Source: Nocardia brasiliensis IFM 10847
Lineage (GTDB): Bacteria > Actinomycetota > Actinomycetes > Mycobacteriales > Mycobacteriaceae
DNA length: 64,000 bases
Assembly: GCF_000710915.1 (NCBI RefSeq)
Contig: NZ_BAUA01000192.1
Location: 1-64,000 of the forward strand
Direction: 5' to 3'
This document shows, in pieces, positions 51,844 through 60,327 of the stretch. Positions within the stretch are counted from its first letter, which is position 1. The number at the start of each line of letters is the position of its first letter. The position numbers were made by a program, and so were the translations under genes. Below the pieces are notes generated by a model. The model was not told the DNA's origin. It saw only the letters and a list, made by a program, of their open reading frames with translations, and ran no database searches.

Positions 51844-52728
51844 ATGTTCAGCGCCACCGTTTCACCGCTTCCGACCTTGTGCGGCAAGCCGGTGGCGACG
51901 GATCGGGCGCTGGTCATGGCGATCGTGAATCGCACGCCGGACTCCTTCTATGACCGGGGCGCCACGTTCACCGACGCCGCCGCGATGGACGCGGTCGTGC
52001 GCGCGGTGGACGAGGGCGCCGACCTGGTCGACATCGGCGGGGTGAAAGCCGGGCCGGGGTCGCTGGTCGATGCCGAGGAGGAGGCCCGGCGGGTGCTCCC
52101 GTTCGTCGCCGCGATTCGGGCGAAGTTCCCGGAGCTATTGATCAGCATCGACACCTGGCGCGCCGAGGTGGCGCTGGCCGCCGTGCGCGAGGGCGCGGAC
52201 CTGATCAACGACACCTGGGCGGGCGCCGATCCGGATCTGGTGCCGGTGGCGGCCGAGCACGGCGTCGGCATCGTGTGCAGCCACACCGGCGGTGCGGTGC
52301 CGCGCACCCGGCCGCACCGGGTCCGCTACGCCGATATCGTGGCCGAAGTGACCGGCACCCTGGTTCGGGCGGCCGAGCACGCGGCCGCGGCCGGGGTGCG
52401 CGCGGATTCGATCCTGATCGATCCGACCCATGATTTCGGCAAGAACACCTATCACGGCCTGGAGTTGTTGCGCGGAGTAGACGTTCTTGTAAATACCGGG
52501 TGGCCGGTCCTGATGGCCCTCAGCAACAAGGACTTCATCGGGGAGACTCTAGGTGTCGATCTTTCCGAGCGGTTGGAGGGCACATTGGCGGCAACGGCCT
52601 GGTCGGCTGCCGCGGGCGCCCGCGTCTTCCGCGTTCACGAAGTCGCCGCGACCCGGCGGGTAGTGGACATGATCGCCGCCATCCAGGGCATCCGGCCCCC
52701 AGCACGCACCCTGCGAGGTTTGGTATGA
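51844..52728 (+). CDS. folP2: Dihydropteroate synthase homologue FolP2
   Basis: 294 residues, TIM-barrel DHPS fold: AIVNRTPDSFYDRGATFTD, SIDTWRAEVALAAVREGADLINDTWAG, DPTHDFGKNTYHGLELL and ALSNKDFIGE. The loop 2 that in true DHPS reads GGESTRPG is GGVKAGPG here, losing the Thr-Arg pair. In mycobacteria FolP1, not FolP2, makes dihydropteroate, so this enzyme probably has another role. Its stop overlaps gpgS (ATGA). Confidence 0.9.
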   Translation: MFSATVSPLPTLCGKPVATDRALVMAIVNRTPDSFYDRGATFTDAAAMDAVVRAVDEGADLVDIGGVKAGPGSLVDAEEEARRVLPFVAAIRAKFPELLISIDTWRAEVALAAVREGADLINDTWAGADPDLVPVAAEHGVGIVCSHTGGAVPRTRPHRVRYADIVAEVTGTLVRAAEHAAAAGVRADSILIDPTHDFGKNTYHGLELLRGVDVLVNTGWPVLMALSNKDFIGETLGVDLSERLEGTLAATAWSAAAGARVFRVHEVAATRRVVDMIAAIQGIRPPARTLRGLV

Positions 52729-53678
52729 ACTTTCACCACCCCCACAGCCGCGAGTACAGCCCGCCATGGGCCACGACGAACACCTGGGACACCCCGAGCT
52801 GGTCGGTAGACGAGCTCGTCGCCGCCAAGGCGGGCCGCACCGTGTCGGTGGTGCTGCCCGCGCTGAACGAGGAGAACACCGTCGCCGACGTGGTGGCCAG
52901 CATCCGGCCGCTGCTCGGCACCCTGGTGGACGAGCTGATCGTGCTCGACTCCGGTTCCACCGACGCCACCGCCGAACGGGCCCGCGCCGCGGGCGCCGAA
53001 GTGATCACGCGGGAGCAGGCGGTGCCCGAACTCGACCCGGTGCCGGGCAAGGGCGAGGTGCTGTGGCGTTCGCTGGCGGTGACCAGCGGTGACCTCATCG
53101 CCTTCGTCGATTCCGATCTCATCGACCCTGATCCGGCGTTCGTGCCCAAGCTGCTCGGCCCGCTGCTCACCGTCGAGGACATGCACCTGGTCAAGGCCTA
53201 CTACCGCAGGCCGCTGCGGCAGGGCGCCGCGGTGGACGCGCACGGCGGCGGCCGGGTCACCGAGCTCGTCGCCCGGCCGTTGCTCGCCGCGCTGCGGCCC
53301 GAACTCTCGCAGGTGTTGCAGCCGCTGGGCGGCGAGTACGCGGGCACCCGCGAACTGCTCACCGCGGTCCCGTTCGCGCCCGGCTACGGCGTGGAGATCG
53401 GGCTGCTGCTCGACACCTACGACCAGGTCGGCCTGTCCGCGATCGGTCAGGTCAACCTGGGGGTGCGCACGCACCGCAACCGGCCGCTGGCCGACCTGGG
53501 CGTGATGAGCAGGCAGATCCTCGGTACCGTGCTCGGCCGCAGCGGCGTCGTGGACTCCGGTGCGGCGCTGACCCAGTTCCCGCTGGTCGGTGATGCCTTC
53601 ACCGCGCACAGCACCGAGGTGTCGCTGGCCGACCGTCCGCCGATGAACACGCTGCGCCCCGCCTGGGCCGCAGCCTGA
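52725..53678 (+). CDS. gpgS: Glucosyl-3-phosphoglycerate synthase GpgS
   Basis: 317 residues, GT81 family. TVSVVLPALNEENTVADVV, ELIVLDSGSTDATAERA, ALVDSD-type metal site in IAFVDSDLIDPDPAFV, VKAYYRRP, GGGRVTELVARPLL, PFAPGYGVEIGLLLD and NLGVRTHRNRPL. It transfers glucose from UDP-glucose (or another NDP-glucose) to 3-phosphoglycerate, the first step of methylglucose lipopolysaccharide synthesis. ATG 52725 is coupled to folP2. Confidence 0.95.
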   Translation: MNFHHPHSREYSPPWATTNTWDTPSWSVDELVAAKAGRTVSVVLPALNEENTVADVVASIRPLLGTLVDELIVLDSGSTDATAERARAAGAEVITREQAVPELDPVPGKGEVLWRSLAVTSGDLIAFVDSDLIDPDPAFVPKLLGPLLTVEDMHLVKAYYRRPLRQGAAVDAHGGGRVTELVARPLLAALRPELSQVLQPLGGEYAGTRELLTAVPFAPGYGVEIGLLLDTYDQVGLSAIGQVNLGVRTHRNRPLADLGVMSRQILGTVLGRSGVVDSGAALTQFPLVGDAFTAHSTEVSLADRPPMNTLRPAWAAA

Positions 53679-53692
53679 ATCTAGCCTGATCC

Positions 53693-53726
53693 GCGAACCC
53701 GGGTGCCCTCGGCCGCCCGGGTTCGC
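53693..53726 (+). terminator. gpgS terminator
   Basis: Perfect 11-bp arms GCGAACCCGGG / CCCGGGTTCGC with a 12-nt loop, 14 bp after the gpgS stop. Confidence 0.75.
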
Positions 53727-53856
53727 TGCTGTCGGGACCGCGCGAGTTTTCGGCGAATTCACCGGCTGCCGAGCCGATCTGCGGCGCTGCTGTTGTTCGC
53801 GAGCAGGTTTGCTGAACAGACGCTACGATGTTTTCCAGGTCTTACGTTCGCATGCT

Positions 53857-53870
53857 GTATTTCGAGATAC
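53857..53870. promoter_or_regulatory. Near-palindrome upstream of paoA
   Basis: GTATTTCGAGATAC, 14 bp, symmetric in 12 of 14 positions, 36 bp before the start codon of the oxidoreductase operon, in an AT-richer stretch. Candidate operator or promoter element; no regulator gene is adjacent. Confidence 0.4.
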
Positions 53871-53906
53871 GCGTCCGTCGCGCGCTCATGAGCAGGAGAT
53901 ACGTTT

Positions 53907-54440
53907 ATGACTATTGGTGAGCTACCCAAGCAGGACACGCGTCAGCCGGAGTTTGCCGGTCCCGATTACACGTTGGCCACGCTGCGGGTGAACGGTCACG
54001 ATTTTCCGGTGGCGCTCGAACCCCGGGTCAGCCTGCTCGATGCCCTGCGTGAATATCTGCGCCTCACCGGCACCAAGAAGGGGTGTGATCAGGGCGCCTG
54101 CGGCGCGTGCACGGTGTGGGTCGACGGTAAGCGCGAATTGTCCTGCCTCACTCTGGCATTGAGTGTGCAGGGTCGCGAGGTCACGACAATCGAAGGCGTC
54201 GCGCAGGGGGAGGAGCTGCATCCGGTGCAGCGGGCTTTCATCAGCTGCGACGGCTTCCAGTGCGGTTACTGCACGCCCGGTCAGATCATGTCGGCGATCA
54301 AATGCATCGAAGAGGGCCATACCGGCAGCGACGAAGAGATCGCCGAATGGATGAGCGGCAATATCTGCCGCTGTGCGGCTTACCAGAACATCCGCGACGC
54401 GATAAAGACCGCGGAGGCCGAAATGGGGCAGACCCGATGA
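53907..54440 (+). CDS. paoA: Aldehyde oxidoreductase, 2Fe-2S subunit (PaoA/XdhC-family small subunit)
   Basis: 177 residues. Plant-type [2Fe-2S] cluster CDQGACGACTVWVDGKRELSC and helical-domain cluster CDGFQCGYCTPGQIM...GNICRCAAYQN, complete sets for both clusters. No Tat signal is seen, unlike E. coli PaoA, so the enzyme here is probably cytoplasmic. AGGAG 9 bp before ATG 53907. Start of a three-gene operon with 4-bp overlaps. Symbol given by analogy to paoABC. Confidence 0.9.
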   Translation: MTIGELPKQDTRQPEFAGPDYTLATLRVNGHDFPVALEPRVSLLDALREYLRLTGTKKGCDQGACGACTVWVDGKRELSCLTLALSVQGREVTTIEGVAQGEELHPVQRAFISCDGFQCGYCTPGQIMSAIKCIEEGHTGSDEEIAEWMSGNICRCAAYQNIRDAIKTAEAEMGQTR

Positions 54441-55435
54441 AGCCCATCGCCTTCGCGCGCGCCGAGACGGTGGACGAGGCGCTCGTCGCCGTCGCCGCCC
54501 GCCCGAACACCGTATTCCTCGCCGGCGGTACGACTCTGGTGGATATGCTGCGCATCGGCGCGATGGAGCCGGACAACGTCGTCGACATCAACCGGCTGCC
54601 GCTGACCGAGCTGGCGCACACCCCGGACGGCGGGCTGCGCATCGGCGCGATGGTCCGGATGAGTGAGGTCGCGGCCGATCCCGGTGTGCGGGAACGCTTT
54701 CCGTTTCTGTCCATTGCACTCTGGAAGGGCGCGTCCGCGCAGATCCGCAACATGGCCTCGATGGGCGGCAACCTGATGCAGAAGGTGCGCTGCCCGCAGT
54801 TCCGCGATATCGCCTACGCCTGCAACAAGCGCGCGCCCGGCAGCGGCTGCGGCGCCCTCGAGGGCCTGCACCGCGGCAATGCCGTATTGGGCACCAGCGA
54901 GCACTGTTTCGCGATGCACCCCTCCGATATGGCGAACCCGCTCACCGCGCTCGATGCCGTGGTGCAGGTGCAGGGGCCGCGCGGCATCCGCAGCATCCCT
55001 TTCGACGACTTCTTCCTGTTGCCCGGCGATACACCGCATCTGGAGCATCCGATCACCAGCGACGAGCTCATCATCCGGATCGACGTGCCGCCCTTGCCGT
55101 TCGCGAAGAACTCGCACTACCTGAAGGTGCGCGACCGCGAATCCTATGAGTTCGCCGCCGCTTCCGTGGCCGTGGCGCTCGACCTGGCGGACGGAGTCGT
55201 GCGGGATGTCCGGATCGGCCTGGGCGGCGTGGCGACCAAACCATGGCGGGCCAGAATGGCCGAGGATCTGCTCACCGGCAAGCCCGCGACGAAGGAGAAT
55301 TTCGCCGCGGCGGCGGCCACCGAACTCGCGGCGGCCGACGACAGCCACCCGATGAACCGGTTCAAAATCGAACTGGCGCAACGCACCCTGGTGCGCGCCC
55401 TGGAAACCGTCGCGGCGCGGGGAGCGCGGAAATGA
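54437..55435 (+). CDS. paoB: Aldehyde oxidoreductase, FAD subunit with extra iron-sulfur region (PaoB type)
   Basis: 332 residues. FAD motifs of the xanthine dehydrogenase medium subunit: FLAGGTTLVDMLRIG and AQIRNMASMGGNLMQKVRCPQFRD. The insertion RCPQFRDIAYACNKRAPGSGCGAL, followed by TSEHCFAMHPSDM, supplies cysteines as in E. coli PaoB, which binds a [4Fe-4S] cluster; most FAD subunits lack it. ATG overlaps the end of the first gene. Passes electrons from molybdenum cofactor to the acceptor. Confidence 0.9.
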   Translation: MKPIAFARAETVDEALVAVAARPNTVFLAGGTTLVDMLRIGAMEPDNVVDINRLPLTELAHTPDGGLRIGAMVRMSEVAADPGVRERFPFLSIALWKGASAQIRNMASMGGNLMQKVRCPQFRDIAYACNKRAPGSGCGALEGLHRGNAVLGTSEHCFAMHPSDMANPLTALDAVVQVQGPRGIRSIPFDDFFLLPGDTPHLEHPITSDELIIRIDVPPLPFAKNSHYLKVRDRESYEFAAASVAVALDLADGVVRDVRIGLGGVATKPWRARMAEDLLTGKPATKENFAAAAATELAAADDSHPMNRFKIELAQRTLVRALETVAARGARK

Positions 55436-57675
55436 GTGCGCCCGCCGCCGAGCAGCTGATCGGTCAGCCGCGCGACCGCATCGACGGGCACGCCAAGGTC
55501 ACCGGCGCGGCGCGCTACACCGCCGAGATCCCGATGCCGAACGCCGCGTACGGCGTGCTCGTGGGCGCCGAGATCGGTAACGGCACACTGACTTCCCTCG
55601 ACATCAGCCGCGCACTGCGGGCCGGCGCGGTGGCCGTGTTCACCCACGAGAACCTGCCGCGGGTCACCACGGTGCCGCTGGTGCCATCGCTGTTCGGCCA
55701 TCCCGCGCCTGGACAGACTTTCTTTCCCATGCAGGACACCACGATCCACTACTTCGGCCAGCCGATCGCCGTGGTGGTGGCGGACACCTTCGAGGTGGCC
55801 CAGCAGGCTGCCCGGTTGATCGAGGCGACCTACGACGAGCAGCCCGCACTGGTGCGCCTGGACGACGGGCGCGACGAACAGTATGTGCCGGAGAAGATCT
55901 TCGCCGGGTTCGTCCCGGCCACCCAGTCGCGCGGCGACTTCGCGGGTGCGGCCGCGGCGGCCGCGCACACCGTCGACGCCACCTTCCGGTTCGCCGCCAA
56001 CCACCACAATCCGATCGAATGCTCGGTCACCGCCGCGATGTGGAACGGGGATTCGGTCACCGTCTACGACGCCACCCAGGGCATCGTGGCCAGCCAGCTG
56101 ACCATCGCGGCACACCTCGGGATCTCGCCGAGCAAGGTGCGGGTGGTGACGGACTACGTCGGCGGCGGCTTCGGTGCGAAAGCGATGATCTGGCCGCACG
56201 TCACGCTCGCGCCGCTGATCGCGCGGGAACTGGGCCGGCCGATCCGGGTGATCCTGAACCGGGAGCAGATGTTCTACGGCACCGGGTTACGGGAAGAGCA
56301 GGAGCAGCGCGTCACGCTGGTGAGCGACGCCGAGGGGCGGTTCACCGGACTGCGCCACCACAAGCTCTCTCTCACTTCGCATTTCGACGACTGGGCCGAG
56401 CCCTCGCTCGAGGTGGCGAGCAAGGCCTACGGTATCCCGCACTGGGAGGGGCAGTATCGGCTGATCAAGGCCAACATCATGACGCCGACCTTCATGCGCG
56501 GCCCCGGCGAGGCCTCGGGCATGGTCGCGCTCGAATGCGCGATCGACGAACTCGCCACCCAGCTCGGCGCCGACCCGGTGGAACTGCGCCTGCGCAATCA
56601 CGCCGCGGTCGATCCGGAAAGCGGAAACCCGTGGAGCTCCGACGGTTACCTCGACTGCCTGCGGCTGGCCGCGGAGCGGTTCGGCTGGGACGGGCGCAAA
56701 CAGACGCCGGGTTCGCATGTCGAGGGCAACTGGCTCATCGGCTGGGGCGTCGGCACCGCGGGCTACCCGGTGTACGAACCCGGCCAGCCGCAACGCGCGC
56801 ACGCGCGGTTGCGCTCGGACGGGTCGCTCGTGGTGCAGGCGGGCACCCAGGAATTCGGCACCGGTGTCGCCACGGCGATGACCCAGGTCGCCGGGGACGC
56901 GATGGGAATGCCGTTCGACCGCATCCGATTCGAGATCGGCAACACCGACTATCCGAACGTGGCAGCGACCGTCGGGTCGATCGGTGCGAGCGCGGTGAGT
57001 TCCGCGGTGCACAACACCTGCACCGATCTGCTCCGGCAGCTCATCGAGGTCGCGGTCGCCGATATCGATTCCCCGCTGCGTGGTCGCACGCCCGACGAGA
57101 TCGAGGGCGTCGACGGGAAGCTGCGACTGCGCGACGATCCGTCGGTCAGCGATTCGTACGCCGACGTCCTTGACCGCAACCAACTTTCGGATATCGAGAC
57201 GACCGGCAGCTGGCGGCCCGCGACGACGCCCGCGCCCTACGGAAAGATGAGCTTCGGCGCGCAGTTCGCCGAGGTTGCCGTCGATCCGGAGCTCGGGTTG
57301 GTCCGGGTCCGGCGCATGGTCGGTGCGTTCGCGCCCGGGCGGGTGCTCAATGCGAAACTGGCCCGCAGTCAGGTGCTCGGCGGCATGAATTGGGGCCTGT
57401 CCCAAGCACTGATGGAGGGCAGCGTGCCCGATATCCGGGACGGCCGGTGGGCCAACGCCTCCCTGCTGGAATACCTGCTGCCGGTGAACGCCGACGCTCC
57501 CGCCGTCGACATCTCGTTCGTCGAGGTCGACGACGCGGTGGTGAACCCCCTGGGCGTCAAGGGCATCGGCGAACTCGGCATGATCGGCGCGGCCGCGGCC
57601 ATCGTCAACGCCGTGCACCACGCCACCGGAAAACGCCTGCGCGACATCCCCTTGCGCATCGAACACCTGCTCTGA
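55432..57675 (+). CDS. paoC: Aldehyde oxidoreductase, molybdenum-binding subunit (PaoC type)
   Basis: 747 residues, xanthine dehydrogenase family large subunit. Mo-cofactor contacts GGGFGAKAMIWPH, TFMRGPGEASGMVALECAIDELA, VQAGTQEFGTGVATAMTQ and the catalytic glutamate in KGIGELGMIGAAAAIVNA. Hydroxylates aldehydes (often aromatic) to acids. Together with paoA and paoB it forms one operon; the XdhC-like maturation gene follows on the other strand. I recall no homologue at this place in M. tuberculosis, so the operon looks acquired. Confidence 0.93.
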   Translation: MSAPAAEQLIGQPRDRIDGHAKVTGAARYTAEIPMPNAAYGVLVGAEIGNGTLTSLDISRALRAGAVAVFTHENLPRVTTVPLVPSLFGHPAPGQTFFPMQDTTIHYFGQPIAVVVADTFEVAQQAARLIEATYDEQPALVRLDDGRDEQYVPEKIFAGFVPATQSRGDFAGAAAAAAHTVDATFRFAANHHNPIECSVTAAMWNGDSVTVYDATQGIVASQLTIAAHLGISPSKVRVVTDYVGGGFGAKAMIWPHVTLAPLIARELGRPIRVILNREQMFYGTGLREEQEQRVTLVSDAEGRFTGLRHHKLSLTSHFDDWAEPSLEVASKAYGIPHWEGQYRLIKANIMTPTFMRGPGEASGMVALECAIDELATQLGADPVELRLRNHAAVDPESGNPWSSDGYLDCLRLAAERFGWDGRKQTPGSHVEGNWLIGWGVGTAGYPVYEPGQPQRAHARLRSDGSLVVQAGTQEFGTGVATAMTQVAGDAMGMPFDRIRFEIGNTDYPNVAATVGSIGASAVSSAVHNTCTDLLRQLIEVAVADIDSPLRGRTPDEIEGVDGKLRLRDDPSVSDSYADVLDRNQLSDIETTGSWRPATTPAPYGKMSFGAQFAEVAVDPELGLVRVRRMVGAFAPGRVLNAKLARSQVLGGMNWGLSQALMEGSVPDIRDGRWANASLLEYLLPVNADAPAVDISFVEVDDAVVNPLGVKGIGELGMIGAAAAIVNAVHHATGKRLRDIPLRIEHLL

Positions 57676-58123
57676 GTGAGGGCTACGCGGATCGGACACC
57701 GGCACTTCGGGATCCGTCAGCCCGCGAATATTCCGCCGTGCGTGCGCGCACGGTCGGCGGCGCATGGTGGGCCTGCATGCGTTCGGCCTGCTCACGGCGA
57801 GCCTGCGCACGGTGGGGCCTGCGCACGGTAAGCCTGTGTGTGGTGGGGTCTGCGTGTGGTGGACCTGCGCACGGTAAGCCTGTGTGTGGTGGACCTGCGT
57901 GCGGTGGGCCTGCGCGCGGTGGGGCCTGCGTGTGGTGGACCTGCGTGCGGTGGCCTGCGCGGTGGGGTCTGCGTGTGGTGGACCTGCGTGCGGTAAGCCT
58001 GCGCACGGTGGGGCCTGCGTGCGGTAAGCCTGTGTGTGGTGGGCCTGCGTGCGGGGGTGGGGCAGCGCGCGTCCGTCGTCGGGTCCGGGACGCCATCGGC
58101 GATTCCGCGCCGTGCGTCCGGGG
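57676..58123. other. Intergenic region paoC-xdhC, mostly minisatellite
   Basis: 448 bp between convergent genes. Before and after the repeat array (57676-57786, 58059-58123) there is ordinary sequence; I see no gene. Long open frames through the array on both strands are low-complexity and not real. Confidence 0.6.
57787..58058. repeat. 15-bp minisatellite, about 18 units
   Basis: Units of 14-16 bp with consensus YCTGCGYRYGGTGGR, starting at 57787 and running to about 58058. Variants alternate (GGTAAG, GGTGGA, GGTGGGG endings; CGCAC, TGTGT, CGTGC middles). All G/T-rich on the plus strand. Likely variable in copy number between strains. Confidence 0.85.
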
Positions 58124-59200
58124 TCAGCGGTGGATGGGGCCGTCGAGTCGGTCGAGCGGGCGGGCCGAGGCGGCGTTGCGTTCGGCGAGGATCTGGGCGG
58201 CGATGGAGATCGCGGTCTCGTCCGGGGTGCGGGCGTTGAGGTCCAGGCCGAGCGGGCTCTTCAGGCGGGCCAGGCGGCTCTCGGTGACTCCCGCCGCGCG
58301 CAGTCGCTCGGTGCGTTCGGCGTGCGTGCGCCGGGAACCGAGGGCGCCGACGAAACCGAGGTCGTCGAGGTCCAGCGCGGCCGCGATGGTCGGCACGTCG
58401 AACTTGGTGTCGTGGGTGAGCACGCAGACCACGGTGCGGCCGTCGACCCGCCCGGCCGCGTGCTCGGCACGCAGATAGCGGTGCGGCCAATCGACGACGA
58501 CCTCGTGCGCGGCCGGGAATCGGGCCGCGGTGGCGAAGGTTTCGCGCGCGTCCACGACGGTGACCCGATAGCCGAGTTGCCGGCCGGTACGGCTGAGCGC
58601 CCGGACGAAATCGTTGGCGCCGGCCAGGATCATGCGGGCGGGCGCGGCGAAGACCTGGACGAACACCCGCGGTCGCGGCGAGCTGTGCACTTCGCACTCG
58701 TCCGCGCCGACCAATCCGCTGCGTCCCGCGTCGAGCAGCGCGCGGGCGTCCCGGTCGACGCCGTGCCACGGTTCGGTGCTGTCCGAATGCACCAGTTGCC
58801 ACGCACCGGCCGCGTCCATCCGGGTGGCCAACGCGACCGGCGTGCCCGCCTCGATGTCCTGCCGCAGCCGGGTGAGGATCGGGATCAGGTCGCGACTCAC
58901 CGGCTCGACGAACACCTCGATCTCGCCACCGCAGGTCAAGCCGACCGCGATCCCGTCACCGTCGGCATAGCCGAACCGGTCGGTCACCGGTTGACCGGTG
59001 TCGAGCACCTGCCGGGCGGACTCGACGACGGCCGCCTCCACGCAGCCACCCGAGACGGATCCGAGGACCGCGCCGGCGTCGGTGACGATCATCGCGGCGC
59101 CCAGCTCACGCGGTCCGGGACCGGTGGTATCGACCACCCGGGCCAGTGCCACCGGGCCTTGCGTCAGCGAAGCGATGAGTTGCTCGAGCATTGCGCGCAT
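58124..59200 (-). CDS. XdhC/CoxI family molybdoenzyme maturation factor
   Basis: 358 residues. N-terminal CoxI domain: ALARVVDTTGPGPRELGAAMIV, GSVSGGCVEAAVVESARQVL. C-terminal Rossmann domain: MILAGANDFVRALSRTGRQLGYRVTVVDARETFATAARFP and VVCVLTHDTKFDVPTIAAAL. XdhC proteins bind and sulfurate the molybdenum cofactor for xanthine-dehydrogenase-type enzymes, so it should serve the convergent paoABC. ATG 59200 is preferred over GTG 59206: GGGAGG lies 9 bp before the ATG but only 3 bp before the GTG. Confidence 0.9.
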   Translation of the reverse strand: MRAMLEQLIASLTQGPVALARVVDTTGPGPRELGAAMIVTDAGAVLGSVSGGCVEAAVVESARQVLDTGQPVTDRFGYADGDGIAVGLTCGGEIEVFVEPVSRDLIPILTRLRQDIEAGTPVALATRMDAAGAWQLVHSDSTEPWHGVDRDARALLDAGRSGLVGADECEVHSSPRPRVFVQVFAAPARMILAGANDFVRALSRTGRQLGYRVTVVDARETFATAARFPAAHEVVVDWPHRYLRAEHAAGRVDGRTVVCVLTHDTKFDVPTIAAALDLDDLGFVGALGSRRTHAERTERLRAAGVTESRLARLKSPLGLDLNARTPDETAISIAAQILAERNAASARPLDRLDGPIHR

Positions 59201-59258
59201 CGGCACGTACCTCCCTCGAGCTGAGCGACGGCAGTGTTGCCGCCGTACTACTCAGGGT

Positions 59259-59275
59259 AGCTATCCAGAAGCTAT
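59259..59275. promoter_or_regulatory. Direct repeat AGCTAT-N5-AGCTAT upstream of xdhC
   Basis: Two AGCTAT hexamers 11 bp apart, 59-75 bp before the xdhC start. A matching pair (AGTTAT-N5-AGCTAT) lies before the gene ending at 60177. Confidence 0.45.
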
Positions 59276-59366
59276 GTGGCCGCGTACGCGGTGCGCCCTG
59301 CGGTTTGCGCTGCACCGTGGCAAAAATAAAGGCCGCGGCGGCATAGACGAGGACCGCGGCGCGCGA

Positions 59367-59582
59367 TCAGGAGGATTCTTGCAACGCCTCGGGGACCGGC
59401 AACTCGACGAGTCGTTCCTCGGCCTCCGGCGAACTCGGCGAGTTCTCTTCGGCGAGTCGCGCCTGCAGGGCGGCGACGGTGAGCTGGCCGTACGGTGCGG
59501 TGGGTCTGCGCAGGACGGTCACGGCAAGGACGAGCAGGCCGAACACCAGTACGGTGCCGCCGACGATGATGAGCGGGTTCAT
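59367..59582 (-). CDS. Small single-pass membrane protein
   Basis: 71 residues: MNPLIIVGGTVLVFGLLVLAVTVL, one membrane helix at the N-terminus, then a basic turn (RRP) and an acidic cytoplasmic tail (EENSPSSPEAEERLVELP). GAGGAGG lies 7 bp before ATG 59582, a strong ribosome site, which supports expression. It follows the unknown gene at 59605 by 22 bp on the same strand. Function unknown. Confidence 0.65.
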   Translation of the reverse strand: MNPLIIVGGTVLVFGLLVLAVTVLRRPTAPYGQLTVAALQARLAEENSPSSPEAEERLVELPVPEALQESS

Positions 59583-59604
59583 CACTGCCTCCTCGGGTGA
59601 CGCG

Positions 59605-60177
59605 TCAGTCGGTAGTTTCGCGGAGCACCAGACCGGTCGGGACCGTGCCGGTGCGGAAATAATTCGCGAAGATCGGGGCGGTTTCCTCGGCCGTCCACAC
59701 TTCGTCCGGATAAATCCACGGTGCGGGCGCACTGTCGGGCACCTGGACGCAGATGCCGGGCTCGCCGTCTCGGCTGCCCGTCCGGCCGACGGTGAACCGC
59801 CGGGTGACGGCGTCGACGGTGTGGCAGAGCTCGACGACCACCGCATCGGCGGAGCCGGTGCACAACAGGTAGTTCGCGCCCGGCGCGGCGCTGATCGCCG
59901 GGCTGATCTCGGTGGAGCGCATAGCGTCGGGCAGTCGGGTCAGCTGCACCGAGTAGCGGTGGTGACCGTCGAGCCTGCGGAGCGGGCGCAGGTAGCTCTC
60001 GATCGTTTCGCCCGCGCCGACGAACAGTTTCAGCCGATCGCTGTAGGTGACCCGATGGGTGGTGATGGTCGGTTCCGTCGCATCGACGGCCGCCGGACTC
60101 GTCGGCGCCTGTGGATCGCGCCGCACCGTGCGGACCGTCGGCGCGGAACTGGCTGCAAACGAACCTGGAACACTCAT
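59605..60177 (-). CDS. Protein of unknown function
   Basis: 190 residues from ATG 60177. Soluble, mixed alpha/beta, with a disordered N-terminus (about 40 residues). Two cysteines (LLCTGS, ELCHTVD and GICVQVP add a third). Segments such as ANYLLCTGSADAVVVELCHTVD and WIYPDEVWTAEETAPIFANYFRTG look conserved but I cannot name the family. Probably cotranscribed with the small membrane protein downstream. Direct repeats with 11-bp spacing lie in its promoter region. Confidence 0.65.
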   Translation of the reverse strand: MSVPGSFAASSAPTVRTVRRDPQAPTSPAAVDATEPTITTHRVTYSDRLKLFVGAGETIESYLRPLRRLDGHHRYSVQLTRLPDAMRSTEISPAISAAPGANYLLCTGSADAVVVELCHTVDAVTRRFTVGRTGSRDGEPGICVQVPDSAPAPWIYPDEVWTAEETAPIFANYFRTGTVPTGLVLRETTD

Positions 60178-60200
60178 CGGAACTTCACCTATCAACGCTT

Positions 60201-60217
60201 AGTTATCTTCTAGCTAT
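60201..60217. promoter_or_regulatory. Direct repeat AGTTAT-N5-AGCTAT
   Basis: Hexamers 11 bp apart, 24-40 bp before the start of the gene at 59605-60177, same arrangement as upstream of xdhC. One helical turn spacing suggests binding to one DNA face. Confidence 0.45.
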
Positions 60218-60327
60218 TCAACCATCGCATCGAGAATTCCCGAATGGAAGAGCAGCGTGACCTGTGCCACATCTGCGGGCGCGCAGGTATCAGGCCACGG
60301 TCCCGTGCGGTGTCGGACGGGTTGCGG

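Noticed and set aside
53703..53891. Small plus-strand frame after gpgS
   Set aside because: Begins inside the gpgS terminator and runs through the paoA promoter region; no ribosome site and unlikely composition.
57787..58058. CRISPR array
   Set aside because: Units are 14-16 bp with no unique spacers; it is a minisatellite.
57390..58478. Open frame across the minisatellite (C/G/W-rich repeats)
   Set aside because: Repeat-driven low-complexity translation; units of 14 and 16 bp also shift frame, so no protein is conserved through the array.
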